This document shows positions 1-12,012 of a stretch of 64,000 bases of DNA, piece after piece. A program made the translations under genes and the position numbers. The stretch lies in assembly GCF_029227915.1 (NCBI RefSeq), contig NC_079881.1, positions 12,811,501 through 12,875,500 of the forward strand. The letters are read 5' to 3'. Under the pieces are notes generated by a model. That model saw only the letters and a program-made list of their open reading frames with translations. It searched no databases and was not told the DNA's origin. This stretch comes from Hydractinia symbiolongicarpus (lineage: Eukaryota; Cnidaria; Hydrozoa; Anthoathecata; Hydractiniidae). Numbering within the stretch: position 1 is the first letter of the stretch; each line of letters opens with the position of its first letter.

Positions 1-1299
1 TACATAAGCCAAAGTAGTTCCTACAAAGACATTACAGGGACATTTCACCTAATTTATCAAAAGTGGTAGTAAAATAAAACTAAATAAGAGATAAGAATAA
101 ATGTCAAGATCGTAGGGTGGCTCTATTACTAAAAAGCTTATTTAAACTGTTATGAATGGAGCAACACCTTAATTACACAAATTTTACCTTTAAGGGACTT
201 TCCATTTCCTATGGATGTTGTTGTGGTAACACACGTATCTTTGAAGATAGACAACTCATTGAAATCTGTCAGCTTTACCACAATTTTTTCATTTGTCCCA
301 TCCACCAACATATTTGCTGGTTTGATATCCATGTGAATAATATTTTTGGAGTGCAAAAAATTTAGACCACTGCTTGCTTGTCTGCAGTAATCTTCCCTCT
401 CTTCAAAATTAAAATATTCATAATCATTGAAGTAATTTAATAATTCCCTCATATTATGTGCCCTTATTGAAGTGCCGTCATTACCTAACAAAAATTACAC
501 CTTGTGAAATTATAACATGACAATCAAACATCATAACCAGTTTATCATTGGCAAAGAATTATATGAATTTTGCCAATGAAATTGATAGTTTCTTGCCTAG
601 TACATATTTCATAAATAGCTATGCAATGAGCAATTTCTTTCAAACATTAATTTAGGATCTTTTTAAATTTCCAACTGACGTTAAGTCTAAAAATTTTAAA
701 TTTGTGAAAAACATATGCTAAAGAAACAAATCATAACTTAGAGTTAAGACAAATGGACTTGGTAATTTGCCCTATGGAATATATCAAGTTGATAAAATTT
801 TAATTAGGACAGATGTTAACAGAATAAAAATAAAAAGGGTTATCAATTTAAAAAAGCCTTTACTTATGTATTACCATTTCCAATTAACAAAAAAATTATG
901 TTTTAATAATAAAATCCAGAGAATGTAAAAACAACATAAAATAGTGAAACTTTGGGAATCAAAGATATCAAACTCACCTGTTAGCTCAACACAGCAATAC
1001 TCCAATATTATTGCTGATGGTCTGGTGGAATATCCATGAAAAGAGCAAATGTTCTCATGCTTTAAGTCAAGCAGAGAATTCGCAGCCTTTAACATAGCCT
1101 TCTCGGACACTTTCCTCTTGAGTTTTTTGCATGCACCTCTTTTTCCTCCTAGCGTATATTCAAAAACAACTGCAGAGGAGCCTTCCCCCAAAAGTTCTGA
1201 TGTCACACTCAAGGGGATGTCAAACACTTCTAAGTGGTGCAACTTTTCTCGAAGAGCCTTTATTTCAGCTCCTACTTTAGACGAACTAAAAAATGCCAT
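1..1299 (-). CDS. Divergent serine/threonine-type protein kinase, 5' exons (runs off the left edge)
   Basis: Three exons read on the minus strand: 1299-978, 484-188 and 20-1 (continuing outside the window). Borders are GT-AG and the codon phase (1) is kept at both joins, so the joined protein is continuous. The start ATG at 1299 has an in-frame TAG directly upstream. A short helical N-terminus precedes a kinase N-lobe: glycine loop GEGSSAVVFEY, the AxK lysine in ACKKLK, and hinge region IILEYC. Exon 2 carries the catalytic loop IIHMDIKPANML and the metal-binding motif as TDFN. The segment SLKG then joins TTLAYV, the usual lead-in to the APE motif. Two departures from the norm are visible: HRD is HMD (a non-RD kinase) and DFG is DFN. 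Catalytic Lys, catalytic-loop Asp and Asn, and DFx Asp remain, so activity is possible. The family was not identified; substrate and pathway are unknown. Confidence 0.85.
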
Positions 1300-3230
1300 C
1301 TAAATATAAGATAATATTTACCAGCAATCTCAAGCAAAAGCAAATACCATTTTTGAAATTTTTGCCTCTATTGTTTATTTTAAGTTTTTTATTACTTAAA
1401 ATAATTTGATAAAAACTTATAATAATTTGATAAAAAATGTCTCTGCATATTCTTGCAAAATCTAAAACAACAGAGTTTTATTATATAATATAGTTAATAA
1501 GTAGCCTGTGGAAAAAACAATTTGGCAGAACAACATTGAAAAGTATTCGTCAAGTGAATTTTGATGATGTCAGCAATGACTCATTAATATGAAAATTTTT
1601 TTAGAAATGTGTGAACCCGTTGCCTCATTAGGTAAAGCTAGAAATGTTGATATAGTTCAAAAAAACATGTGCTTTTGATAAAAAGGTTAAGAAGATATGG
1701 GGGTTAAAATTTTTATTAATGTCCTTTCCAAAACAGGTGGGTTGACCTAGCTTTAAGTTAATGTAAAAATTTTAATGTCAAAACAATGGATCAACACCAA
1801 AAGATATATCAACATTATTAAAGTCATTATATACATTTCATTTGTAAGTCTGAGGCGAACTAAATACATTTCAATTGTAAGTCTGAGGCCAACAGATGGA
1901 AATAACTACCAATTTAATTGAGCACGTATGGATCACCTAGAAAGAAAATTGGACAAAGTTGAAAAGATTTGCGTGTTTCAAAACTTTAATAAGTCTCAAA
2001 AGCTTGTGATCTAATATATAATCTTTTGATCAACTCTACATTTAACAAGTAACAGGTTTAAATTAGATTAAATAAATTTTAAAATATTTTTTCCTGTATT
2101 CATGGGTCATTACTGACATCAAAATCCAAGTTACTAATCTTTTCCATTGCTTGGACACATTTATAGCATGTGTTTTGAGCAAATCAATTGATGATAATGA
2201 CATAAAACAATTATAAAGTTTTATTAATTTCTATTAGATTTTCTATTTAGTTCTTATTTTGGATCATTTTAAAAGGTTTAAATTATTCATGTATGTTTCA
2301 TTCAGAAAAAAAACATTCAACGTTATTTAATGCTATTCAAGCAAAGTGATGTTTCAATTAGTTTTTCTCAATTTTTTAAAAAAGCTGCATATGTTGAGTA
2401 TTTGCCTGTTCAAACTGAAATTTAGTGACTTTTTCAAGGGTATCCGACAACAGAATTGTGCAGAAGTCATTATAAGTTACACTGTAACCTGTAGATACTT
2501 TGCCCACTTTTTAACTTTGACTTTAAATGTATCCAATTAATTAATTAAAAAAATAAAAAAAGTAATTTTTACACAATGTATTTGCAAAAGGATGAGTATA
2601 TATGTTTAAGTTTTTTTTAAAAAAGGCAAACTTGGTAGGCAGTTACCCTGTACTTTGTAGTGACCTTTTCCATATTGTGTACAGCTAGTCAACTGTGAAA
2701 GTTCAAAGAAAAAAGAATATTTACATGTCGCAAGTTTTTTCTAAATTCCCCATGATCTTATGGGTACCTATGGAAAGCAAAGCATCCGGTCCCATTTCAT
2801 TAAGGTTAAATAAAATTCAATAAAATAATTTTTTAAGGAAAAATTTCATTCTACATTCAAACTTTCATTACTACATTGCTAAAAGAAATATAATCAAACT
2901 GTCTTGAGAATAATAAGATAGGATAGTGAAATAAGGAGATTTCAAGTATAACTCATCTCTATTTCCAACTATTATTTAAAAAAATATAGAAACTATACTG
3001 CAAAGTTAACAACGGCATACCATTAACATCAAATAAATAATTATTTGAGATAACAGCTTTAAAGGTTTTGTGAATAGAAAGATAAAGAAGAAATACCTAA
3101 TTGTGTAGCTAAAACATGCAATCCACATATGATGCGTTCTGCTAATACTTTCCCTTCGTTTTTTCAGGGAGAACATCATAATCAAAATTCTACCATTAAT
3201 TTTTTTTAGGAAGTTTATCAAGTTTTCTTA
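1300..3230. other. AT-rich non-coding stretch upstream of the kinase
   Basis: No coding frame of convincing composition is seen. The only structure noted is a short tandem duplication around 1825-1890, in which a roughly 33-bp unit containing TGTAAGTCTGAGG occurs twice with small changes. The kinase promoter should lie at the left end of this stretch, but no clear TATA or initiator was recognised. Confidence 0.5.
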
Positions 3231-3234
3231 AAAT

Positions 3235-4235
3235 AAATTGTTGATGTTTCTTTTTAAAAATTTATACAACACAAAGATTACTTTATCGGTGTACTTTTCA
3301 TTCTTGAATGTTTGTAAAAATAAAGTGTCTAAGTTGTCTACTTGCTCTTGTAGTTCACAAGTTAAGTTCTTATAAAACTCTAAATTGTCTTTAACGTTTT
3401 CAAGTCAATTAAAGATTTTGCATTAAAATTTTTAAGTTGCGTTTCATAATAATGTACCCTTCTTCACACAGCAGTATTCTCTGCCCAATCTTAAATTTAA
3501 ATTTGTATTCAATTTGATCAACTCATGAATTTTCTCCAGCTTCCTGCTTTCACACTTATTAACCTTTGTAGCATTAAACTTTAAAAAGATTATTTTTGTA
3601 CTCACTTTTTCCTTTTAGCAAATGATTTTTAATTAGTCTGATACTTTCTTTATTGTCTTCTTGCAACAAGTTCTTACAAGACTAACTCAGTTCTAGTATT
3701 TCATTATGTAAAACTTTTAAACTAATTATTATGGTAAGATTTCATACCACCTGAATTGTCATCAGTCACTGTTAACATAGCCTCTGCAATTTGTTCCTTT
3801 GCTAATGATAAAGAACTTGTTCACAGGTTATTCCGATCACTAACAGCTTATTTAAAGCAAACTATTTATTTTTCCCTGTAACATTTTAAAATGCCTATTA
3901 ATGCAACTTGGTGAATACTTGATAACTTGACAATGCCCTTCCATTGTAATTTGAAAGAATACCTTGCTCTACAGAGAAAAATGCAGTACTTGTTAAGCAT
4001 TCTGTAGTTATCCAATCTGTCCCCTTTTTAACCTTTCTACACCTAACGTGTATAATTTTGTCATTAAAAATAAAAGTTTTTTTTTAAATTTGTGTCACAT
4101 AGTACAAATTTTTACTTGCATTATTTTAAAAAACTGGTCATGTCTGCACAAATTGCAGAGGTTTTTCAGCATATTTCGAATAGCTTTCTACACAAAGAGT
4201 GCTCTCCTCCCAACTTCAACATCTTCCTAATGTTT
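3235..4235 (-). pseudogene. Decayed protein-coding relic (unknown family)
   Basis: On the minus strand successive short frames read like real protein but are broken by repeated frameshifts and stops. From high to low coordinates they include a lysine/cysteine-rich stretch near 4230-4130, RLDNYRMLNKYC near 4000, LSLAKEQIAEAM with TVTDDNSGG near 3780, CKNLLQEDNKES near 3670, KCESRKLEKIHEL near 3550, and a final frame with CELQEQVDNLDTLFL that ends in TAA near 3234. The content is helical and charged. I do not recognise the family. It could be a dead host gene copy or a dead transposon ORF. The call rests on coding-like composition only, so the exact limits are approximate. Confidence 0.4.
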
Positions 4236-4439
4236 ATGTATAGCTGGTAACTTTTTTTTTTGATTATCTGTATTAGCGCTTCAAAAAAAAAGAATCAACA
4301 GTTTGCTGCTTTGGAACATTGGTGATTGAACCTGCAAAGCATCAACAAAATACAATATATGAATACAAGATCCATTTAAGAATAAATATCCCTCATAATA
4401 TGCTAACCATGATCTAAAAAAATGCAGAAGCATTTAAAT

Positions 4440-5210
4440 ATAGACTATGGACCAAAATAGCATTAAATGCAGCAAACACTGATTCTATTAGGGCAAAAAA
4501 ATAAAGTAGTCAACTATGATACAAGGTTGAAATTAAATGAAAAAAACTTGAATTTTCATCTCATGTAAGATATCTAGGTATATTAATAGATGAATTGGGA
4601 TTTTCACATATCTTATATTGGCAATAAATTAAGAAATACAAATGGAGCTCTTTGCAAACTAAGATATTATGTGCCTAAGGATATCCTACTTTCAATTTAC
4701 CATGCCTTATTTTCTTCTCATATTTCTTATAGTCCACAAACGTGGGGTCTCACTTCAAAGTTATGTAGAATTTTTCGCTTACAAAAAGCTGCCCAATCTA
4801 ATTTTAACTAACCATCAAATCCTATTTTTCTTAATCTTAACATTCTTACTCTTTCTCAACATAATTTAAATTTCAATATTATAAATCTGCATTCTCCAGG
4901 TAATATTTGTGATATTTTTAAATTGGTCTACTATCATTCAACAAGAAGTAAATGCATTAAACTCGCTAGACCTTCTGTTAGGACTATCTCATTTGGTCTC
5001 AAATCTACACGTTACCAATCTATTCTTAATTGGAACAATATCCAACAACACTTTCACCAATATGACCTACCCTCTCTCACTCTAAAACAACTAAAAAAAG
5101 TCTGCAAAACTTATCTTCTGGATTGTTATAACACAAAAAAAATTTTACCAAAATTTTTTTGTAGTTTAATACTGCTTATTGCAATCACTTGATCTTATAT
5201 AGGTGGACAT
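4440..5210 (+). mobile_element. CR1/L2-like LINE relic, 3' part of the reverse transcriptase ORF
   Basis: The translated pieces align motif by motif with the C-terminal part of the better preserved RT at 10.0-11.7 kb in this same window: KIALNA, RYLGILIDE, NTNGALCKLRYYVPKDIL, YHALFSSHISY and a distal WNNIQ block. Several stops and frame changes separate them, so the copy is dead. It is strongly 5'-truncated, starting in the thumb/connection part of the RT, and its 3' end lies close to where the next LINE begins at about 5300. Orientation is plus. Confidence 0.75.
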
Positions 5211-5589
5211 AACCTTATTTATACTACTGATGGGTGAAGGGTCTCTTTAAGAGACAAGAGAGGAGTGGAACGTCCTCCACTATACCTTAGTTTAAAGGGG
5301 CGATTGTGGAAGTCCCATGAAATGCCACATAGTGATGGTGTCACTTAAAAAAACACCCAGTCCAGTCTGTAAACGGTTGGCGCTAGGAAGGGCATCCAGC
5401 TGTAAAACAATGCCAAAACTCTTTATTAATGGCTGTAAGAATAGTTGATCAGACAATTTGCGTAAACGGGGCTGGAACTCTAAGGAATGAAGGTGTGGCG
5501 CACGGTAGGACAGATCTCAGGTGTTAGCATCGTCAGACTGTTACCCAGTTATCACATTTCAAGGTAGATAACACTAGGTTGAGGATGGC

Positions 5590-6354
5590 TAGTGTAATGT
5601 TGGTACTCTGAGAGGTAGAGCAGGTGAAGTAGTTGAAATGTTAGAACGTAGATCTGTTGATGTGTGTTGTGTTCAGGAAGTCAGGTGGAGAGGAGCTACA
5701 GTGAGATTTGTGGAAGGTAGGAGGGCAAGGTATAAGCTTTTTTGGATTGGTAATAGTGATGGATATGGAGGAGTTGGCATATTCGTTGCAGAGAAGTTGG
5801 TAGAAAAAGTAATAGATGTTATGCGTGTTAATAGTCGTATTATAGTGATAAAGTTTTGGATAGGTAATAGGATTGTCACTTTTCTGTCAGTTTTTGCTCC
5901 ACAGTGTGGACTCAGTGAGGAAGATAAAGATAAGTTTTATGATGAGTTAATAGCAGTCACATCAAAGTTTGGAGACACTGAACTTGTCATGGTGGGCGGC
6001 GACTTTAATGGTCATGTTGGGAAGTCATCTGAAGGTTATAGAGGTGTGCATGGAGGCTATGGATTTGGGAGCAGAAATAAGGAAGGGGAGAGATTGCTTG
6101 AGTTTGGAATGGCAACGGACATGGTGGTTTGCAACACATCATTCAGTAAAAGACAGAGTAGGCTGATAACATATGAGTCAGGTGGTTGTAAGACACAGAT
6201 AGATTACTTCCTGGTTAGAAAGTCAGACAAGAAAGTGGTGAAGGACGTGAAAGTTATATCAGGGGAAGAGTGTGTTTCCCAGCATAGGTTGCTGGTTTGT
6301 GATATTATCTTGAAGAGTGTTAAAGAAGCCAAGGGAAAGTACAGGCCTCGTTAA
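5590..6354 (+). pseudogene. LINE AP-like endonuclease domain (broken)
   Basis: The open frame starts at the internal ATG 5638, but homologous sequence continues upstream as NVGTLRGRAGEVVEMLE. The real start is therefore earlier, cut off by a frameshift near 5595. Visible endonuclease motifs are the catalytic Glu in CVQEVRW, the metal/phosphate-binding VGGDFNGHVG, the DYFLVR block and the terminal SQHRLL in place of the usual SDH. The enzyme would nick target DNA to prime reverse transcription. A TAA at 6352-6354 separates it from the RT part. Confidence 0.8.
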
Positions 6355-6399
6355 AAAGTCTGGAAGCTGAAGGAAGAGATTGTAGCAAGACAATTTAGT

Positions 6400-8619
6400 G
6401 CAAAAGTTAGCAGTTAGCCCACAATGGTCAATGTGATAGTGACAATGTTGAAAGTACTTGGACTACTTTGAAGAATTGTCTTCTAGAAGCTTCTGATGAT
6501 ACCTGTGGGTGGACGAAAGGACCAGCTAGACATAGACAGACCTGGTGGTGGAATAATGAGGTTGACCAGTGTATAAAGAAAAAGAGGAAACTTTGGAAAG
6601 AGTGGAAGTCAGGTTGTAGTAAAAATATTTACTTAGAAGCTAAGCGTCGTGCTCGTACAGCAGTGCGTAAGGTAAAATCAGAAGCAGAGAGAAACAGATT
6701 TGCAGATGTGTTGAGAAGGGAAGACCAGCGCAATGAGGTATTCGAGATAGCAAAGCAAATGAAGAAGACTAATCAAGATGTTGTAGGTGAGAAGTGTATA
6801 CGTAATGATGAAGGTGTTTTGGCTAGCACAGAGGAGGAGAAAAGGGTAGCTTGGGAGAATTATTATCAGAGGTTGCTTAACACCGAGTTTGATTGGGATG
6901 AGGATAATTTGTCTGATGATGATGTTGTAGAAGGGCCAGCTATGCAGATCAAGACAGAATGGGTAGTGGAGGCTATTAGGAAATTGAAGATTAGCAAGGC
7001 TGCAGGAGTATTAGGTATTGTTGAAGAGATGGTAAAAGCATCTGGATATATTGGAGTTGAGCTTATTACAAGTTTTGCTAATCAGATTATAAAGGATGGT
7101 GCTATTCCGAGTGAGTGGCAGTCGAGTGTAATAATGGATTGTTTCAAGGGCAAGGGTGATCCATTAGAAAGTGGTAACTATAGAGGTTTAAGTTAGTTGA
7201 TCAAGTAACGAAAGTTATTAAAAGAGTAATTGATAAGTTACTTGGAGAAAGAATTGATATATAGATAAGATGCAATTTGGTTTTGTTCTAGGGCGTGGCA
7301 CTACAGATGCAATATTTTTACTCAGACAGCTTCAGGAAAAGTATTTACGATAGAGAAAGAATCTCTACTTTGCCTTTGTAGATTTAGAAAAAGCTTTTGA
7401 TAGAGTGCTACGTAAAGTTATTTGGAGGGCTATGAGAAAATTAGGTGTGGATGAGTGGCTAGTTATGATGGTACAGTCTATGTACAGCAATGCTAGAAGT
7501 CGTGTCAGGATTAACGATTCACTTAGTGATGAATTTAGTGTAAATGTTGGTGTACATCAGGGTTTTGTACGTAGTCCTTTATTGTTTGTTCTAGTCTTAG
7601 AAGCGCTGTCGATGGAGTTCAGAACAGGTTGTCCATGGGAGTTATTGTATGCAGATGATTTGGTTCTTAAAGCAGAGTCGATTGAAGAATTAGTTGAAAA
7701 GTTTGAGAAGTGGAAGAAAGGACTAGAAGAGAAAGGGCTAAGGGTGAACACAGCAAAGTCTAAAGTCATGATTAGTAGCATTGCAGCCAAGTGTGACCTT
7801 GTAGTTGGAAAGTGGCCTTGTGGAGTTTGCAGAAAAGGGGTTGGTAGTAACTCAATTTTTTGTCAGACTTGCAAGCATTGGGTACATAAGAAGTGCAGTA
7901 GTATTAGTGGAAGGTTAAGAGCTGACATTCAGTTTGTATGCAAGCATTGCAAAGGTGAGATTATAGAGAATGAAGTATTTCCAGCTTTAATGATGTACAA
8001 CAGTGGCTCGTTAGAGATAGTTGAGAACTTCTGTTACTTAGGTGATATGTTGGGCGGTGAAGGGGGTGTTGGAATAAGTGTTATTTGCAGGATAGGTTTT
8101 GCTTGGAAAAAGTTCAGAGAGTTACTTCCTTTGTTGACTAGCAGAGCCCTGTCAAATGAGGTAAAAGGTAGGTTGTATGAGGCTTGTGTAAGAAGTGTTA
8201 TGTTGTACGGTAGTGAGACATGGGCAGTGAAGCAGGAAGATCTTGACCATTTAGAAAGGAATGATATGAGAATGGTTAGGTGGATGTGTAACGCCAGTCT
8301 GAGAGACAGAAAGAGTTCAGATGAGCTAAGAAGCAGGCTAAGTCTCCATAGAATTAAAGATGTTATCCAGATAAGAAGATTGGATTGGCTGGGGCACTTG
8401 GAAAGAATGGAGGAGGATAATTGGGTAAGAAAGTGTAGAGACTTGATAGTTCCTGGGGCAAAGCCCAGAGTCAGACCAAGAAAGACTTGGCAGGAGGTTA
8501 TAAGGACAGACTTGATACAGAGGAAGTTGAGTTTAGATCTAACACAGTCTAGATCAGATTGGAAGAGGGTCATTAATATACCCCGTCCAACCCATGCTAG
8601 CATGGAAAACGGACGTTAA
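6400..8619 (+). pseudogene. LINE reverse transcriptase with a PHD-like zinc finger (broken)
   Basis: Two open stretches (6468-7196 and 7405-8619), linked by homologous sequence with stops, make up the RT. The first has the linker and fingers (KISKAAG, GNYRGLS). The second has FVDLEKAFDR, the template-grip VHQGFVRSPLL, the catalytic YADDLVLK and a C-terminal region ending PRPTHASMENGR. Between the palm and the C-terminal part lies a Cys/His cluster at about 7815-7955 (CGVCRKG, CQTCKHWVHKKC, CKHC) that resembles a PHD/RING-type finger. Such an insert is known from related LINE proteins. The catalytic aspartates are intact although the frame is not. Confidence 0.85.
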
Positions 8620-8689
8620 GCCGAGAATGATGATGGTCTCCCTGCAGGTATTTATTTAATGTAAAATACAGTTATCTCACACAAAATAA

Positions 8690-9430
8690 ATACTACTACT
8701 AGTCATTGATTAAAAGTATTGCAGATTTACTCAAACAAAATATTTTTTCATTGAAATCATCAACATAACTAACACCTGTATTGTTTTAGATGATTTAATT
8801 TGAGTGGGTTGAAATATTTCAGAAGCTACAAACAATACCAAATATTGATATTCCTGGATTAGTTTCACATAAAAAAGCATGATCTGTGTGATCCATCTGA
8901 AATTCCTTGCCAAACAACATAAGGCTTCTGATCAAAAGCATTACACAAGCGTTACTCACATGTACATTTTTTCTTTCCAGAATCAAAAACAACACAAAAT
9001 GTATCGAGATCTTCAACAGTATCAGCTCATTTATAATGCATTATGTCAGAGTATTTCAGAAGCATTTATGCCTGTGAAACAGAAAAATTCAAAGTACACT
9101 TGTCTAGTTTCCACAATTTTTTCCCTACCTTTTCAGCCTGCTCTGACATTTTATGGCCTGCAAAATATCTAATTGTGTTATCAGTATAAAGTCTGTTTGT
9201 TACATTGCACAAAGCCTCAGCAAGCAAACATTCAAAACAATCCTCACTTCTTGAAGATTTATCACCTAAAAATTTTCAACGTTTGTCATTGCATCAAATT
9301 TTCTTTCTGACGTGCTCCTTGCTACCAATAAATAAATTTCAAATTTTGAAAGTTTACTGCAAAAGTCAACACCATATGTCAAAATATTTTTCTCTTTTAA
9401 GGGTGAGGTGGTTCTGATGGGAGGAGCAGC
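8690..9430 (-). pseudogene. Decayed protein-coding relic (unknown family)
   Basis: Minus-strand frames look coding but are interrupted. A 60-70 codon stretch (about 9270-9060) runs through GDKSSRSEDCFECLLAEALC, RYFAGHKMSEQAEK and KKLWKLDKCTLNFSV. After stops, a second stretch (about 9015-8940) reads ADTVEDLDTFCVVFDSGKKK, and a third (about 8935-8750) reads LLIRSLMLFGKEFQMDH and GISIFGIVCSF. Breaks are frameshifts or point stops, although one break sits at a good GTGAGT donor. I do not recognise the protein. It might be the 5' portion of the same dead gene seen at 3.2-4.2 kb, separated by LINE insertions; this is inference. Confidence 0.4.
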
Positions 9431-9969
9431 TTCAATAAAGGTCCATGAAGAGTCTAATAAATTAAACTATAGTTAAATAACTAAGCTAATTGTAAAAAAA
9501 AGCTTTATTTAACTTATATAATACTCCACAACTTTCGTGTCCGTGTCTGTTTGTGACTTTTGCAAAGTCGATTATATTTTTAAAAATTTTCTTTAACAAG
9601 TCTTAGCTATAAAACATCACCTATTAAATTGTTCTGTAATATATATACCAATTTTGACACATTGGCATCAAAAGAAAGTTTATTAAGATTAGTAAAGCCA
9701 TTGCATTGGACTTTCAAGTGCAATGCTGAATAACTTGGAAACACATGAAAAAAAGACATCATCTCCTGCGTGGGTAAACTAAGAACTACCTGAAAGCAAA
9801 TGAGGACCAATTTTGTAGAGCTGGGTCATTATCAAAAAACCAAAATCCCTAGCTATATATCTCTTCAACCATTCGCCATAAGCACAAATCTTATACATTG
9901 GAGGCAACACGTAAACAAATTTGGCAATCTATTTGACATCAGCGCAAAACACTTAAACAACCTATTTTT

Positions 9970-11963
9970 AAAGGTGTTAAAAATATAATTTCTGTTCGTT
10001 CTTCTGCTTCTGCTTCTCCAACCTGTATGAACATTGATAACTTACTTGTCACTGATCCAGTGACAATTGCTAGCTCTTTTAATAATTATTTTTCATCAAT
10101 TGCTGGCAATATAAGAATGGGCATCCCATTCACATCAAAACATTTCTCTTCCTACTTAAAAGATTCTGTTCCTAATTCAATGTTTCTTTCACCAACTGAT
10201 GATATTGAAGTTCTCCATTGTATTTCTTCCTTGGACCTTGGTAAATCTTCTGGGCCATTTAGCATTCCTGCCCAAATTTTTTCTACTGTTAAAACTGAAT
10301 TATCCGTTCCACTCTCTAAACTTATAAATTTGTCTTTTACTTCAGGCATTTTTCCTTCTAATTTAAAAACTGCCAGGGTTATCCCTATTCATAAAAAAGG
10401 ATCCAAATTGGAACTTACAAATTATCGACCTATATCCTTACTTTCAAACATTGATAAGATATTTGAAAAACTTATATATAAACGGGTGTATGGGTTTCTT
10501 GAAGCTAACAATGTCCTGTATAAGCAACAATTTGGTTTCAGAAAAAATTACTCAACCTGTCAATCACTAATGAATATCTCTCAAAAAATTATGGATGCTC
10601 TTGATAAAGGAAATTATGCATGTGGAGTGTTTATTGATCTCCAGAAGGCTTTTGATACTGTTGACCATGAAATTCTGCTTACAAAGCTTCATCATTATGG
10701 AATTCGAGGTAATGCTCTCTCTTTATTTAGGTCCTACTTAATACGTCGTCAACAATTTGTGTCTTTAAATGGAGCTAGATCAGCAAATAATCTTACCAGA
10801 CATGGTGTCCCTCAAGGCTCTGTTTTAGGACCACTTTTATTTGTAATTTATATAAACGACTTGAATTGTGCAATTAACTATTCTATGGTACACCACTTTG
10901 CTGATGATACAAACCTCCTGCATTTCAGTGACTCTTTGAAACAACTGGCCAAACAAATGAATTTAGACCTCAAGCTTCTCTGCCATTGGCTGAATGCTAA
11001 TAAGATTTCTCTTAATGCTAGCAAGACAGAATACATTATATTTAAACATGCACATAAACCTCTTAATTATGATTTTAGGCTTCTCATCAATGGTAAAAGG
11101 CTTATGCCTAGTGATTCTATTAAATATCTTGGTGTTCTATTAGATTCTGATTTAAGCTGGAAGACTCAGATCAATAATACTGTTGCCAAGCTCAAGAGGG
11201 CTAATGGAGCTTTAGCTAAACTTCGTCATTTTGTGCCTCAAAATGTCCTTATCCTAGTCTACTATGCCATTTTTCATTCCCACCTGCAATATTGTAATCA
11301 AATTTGGGGTCAACCAAATAGTCTTGATGTTAATCGTATTGCTGTTTTACAAAATTTTGCTATCAGACTAATGACTTTTGAATCTCGAAGAGCATCATCT
11401 AGTATCATCTATGGCAACCTGGAAATCCTCAAATTCAATGATATTGTCCAGTGTCAGAACATTCTGTTTTTGCATAAGCTCTTTTATGATAAAATGCCTG
11501 CTACTATCCAGAATACTTTTGCGGTTGACTTCAACCATGCCCAGAGCACTCGTGCAGAAAAGGCTGGCTTGATCAATCTTCCTACTGTCAATACCGTTTG
11601 TTTTGGTAAAAATTCTATTAGATTTAACACCATTAAATCCTGGAATAAGATACAGACATCAATGACTAAAAAATTTGTTTCCATAGATTACTTTGGTCTA
11701 AAAAGTGATCTAAAGAAGTATTTTATTGCCTCTTATTAATTTGTAACAAATTTTCCCTTTGTTCTCACACGGTTCATTTATCTGGTGTCCTGTGCCGTCT
11801 ATTGTACTCGTCCAAGGGTGGCCTTATCCTCGTCATAGCTTCTGCTATTAGGTAAGGTCTCCCTTCAAAAATAGTTTGTTTGTTTTTTCTCTTCATATTA
11901 AAATTTTTTTAATTATTATAACTGTACAGCTATTTTTGATTAATAAAATTATCTTATCTTATC
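9970..11963 (+). mobile_element. 5'-truncated CR1/L2-like LINE inserted in the Helitron
   Basis: The left edge falls within coding sequence: an open frame continues upstream of the first Met, reading KGVKNIISVRSSASAS back to the insertion point. This is the usual 5' truncation of LINEs. The right edge is a short iterated tail of TTATC units (11950-11962), typical for CR1/L2-type elements. A target-site duplication of at most about three T residues is visible (TTT on each side). The 3' untranslated region is 11740-11949. Confidence 0.8.
9972..11739 (+). CDS. CR1/L2-like reverse transcriptase (open frame, lacks the endonuclease)
   Basis: The frame is open from the truncation point; the first Met is at 10027, giving 570 residues. 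RT blocks appear in order: IPIHKKGSKLELTNYRPISL, FGFRKNYSTCQSL, GVFIDLQKAFDTVDH, HGVPQGSVLGPLLF, catalytic FADDTNLL, then KYLGVLLDSDLSWKTQI in the thumb. The C-terminal connection domain is retained (NGALAKLRHF, HSHLQYCNQIWGQ). The N-terminal endonuclease expected in the family is missing because of the truncation, so the copy cannot transpose on its own. The intact frame indicates a fairly recent insertion compared with the relic at 4.4-5.2 kb. Confidence 0.85.
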
Positions 11964-12012
11964 TTTCCATTGTTCTCTACCTAAGTGGATTTTTATGGGC
12001 CTTATCAAATAG

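Larger units (their letters stand above)
5310..8645 (+). mobile_element. Nearly full-length endonuclease/reverse-transcriptase LINE (degenerate)
   Basis: A non-LTR retrotransposon with 5' untranslated region, AP-type endonuclease, reverse transcriptase and short 3' region. The 5' leader contains the block GGCGCTAGGAAGGGCATCCA, familiar from many invertebrate LINEs of this type, and the ORF ends with the equally typical PRPTHASMENGR followed by TAA. The coding region is broken by at least a frameshift near 5595, stops and frame changes at about 6354-6470 and 7190-7350, so this copy cannot express an intact protein. The clade was not assigned. Confidence 0.85.
9513..12012 (+). mobile_element. 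Old non-autonomous Helitron copy, split by a LINE
   Basis: The segments 9513-9969 and 11964-12012 together match the Helitron-type family at 34.4-36.5 kb: the same start (ATATAATAC, then GACTTTTGCAAAG), the same middle (AAGATTAGTAAAGCCATTGC) and the same end (CCTAAGTGGATTTTT, GGGCCTTATC). The LINE at 9970-11963 sits inside the AACCTATTTTT/CCATTGT block, which is continuous in the intact copies. The termini have decayed: the 3' CTAG is ATAG and the terminal hairpin is lost, so this copy is older than the 34-36 kb trio. Confidence 0.75.

Noticed and set aside
8034-8603. 189-codon minus-strand frame
   Set aside because: Complement of the LINE reverse transcriptase; no motif of its own.
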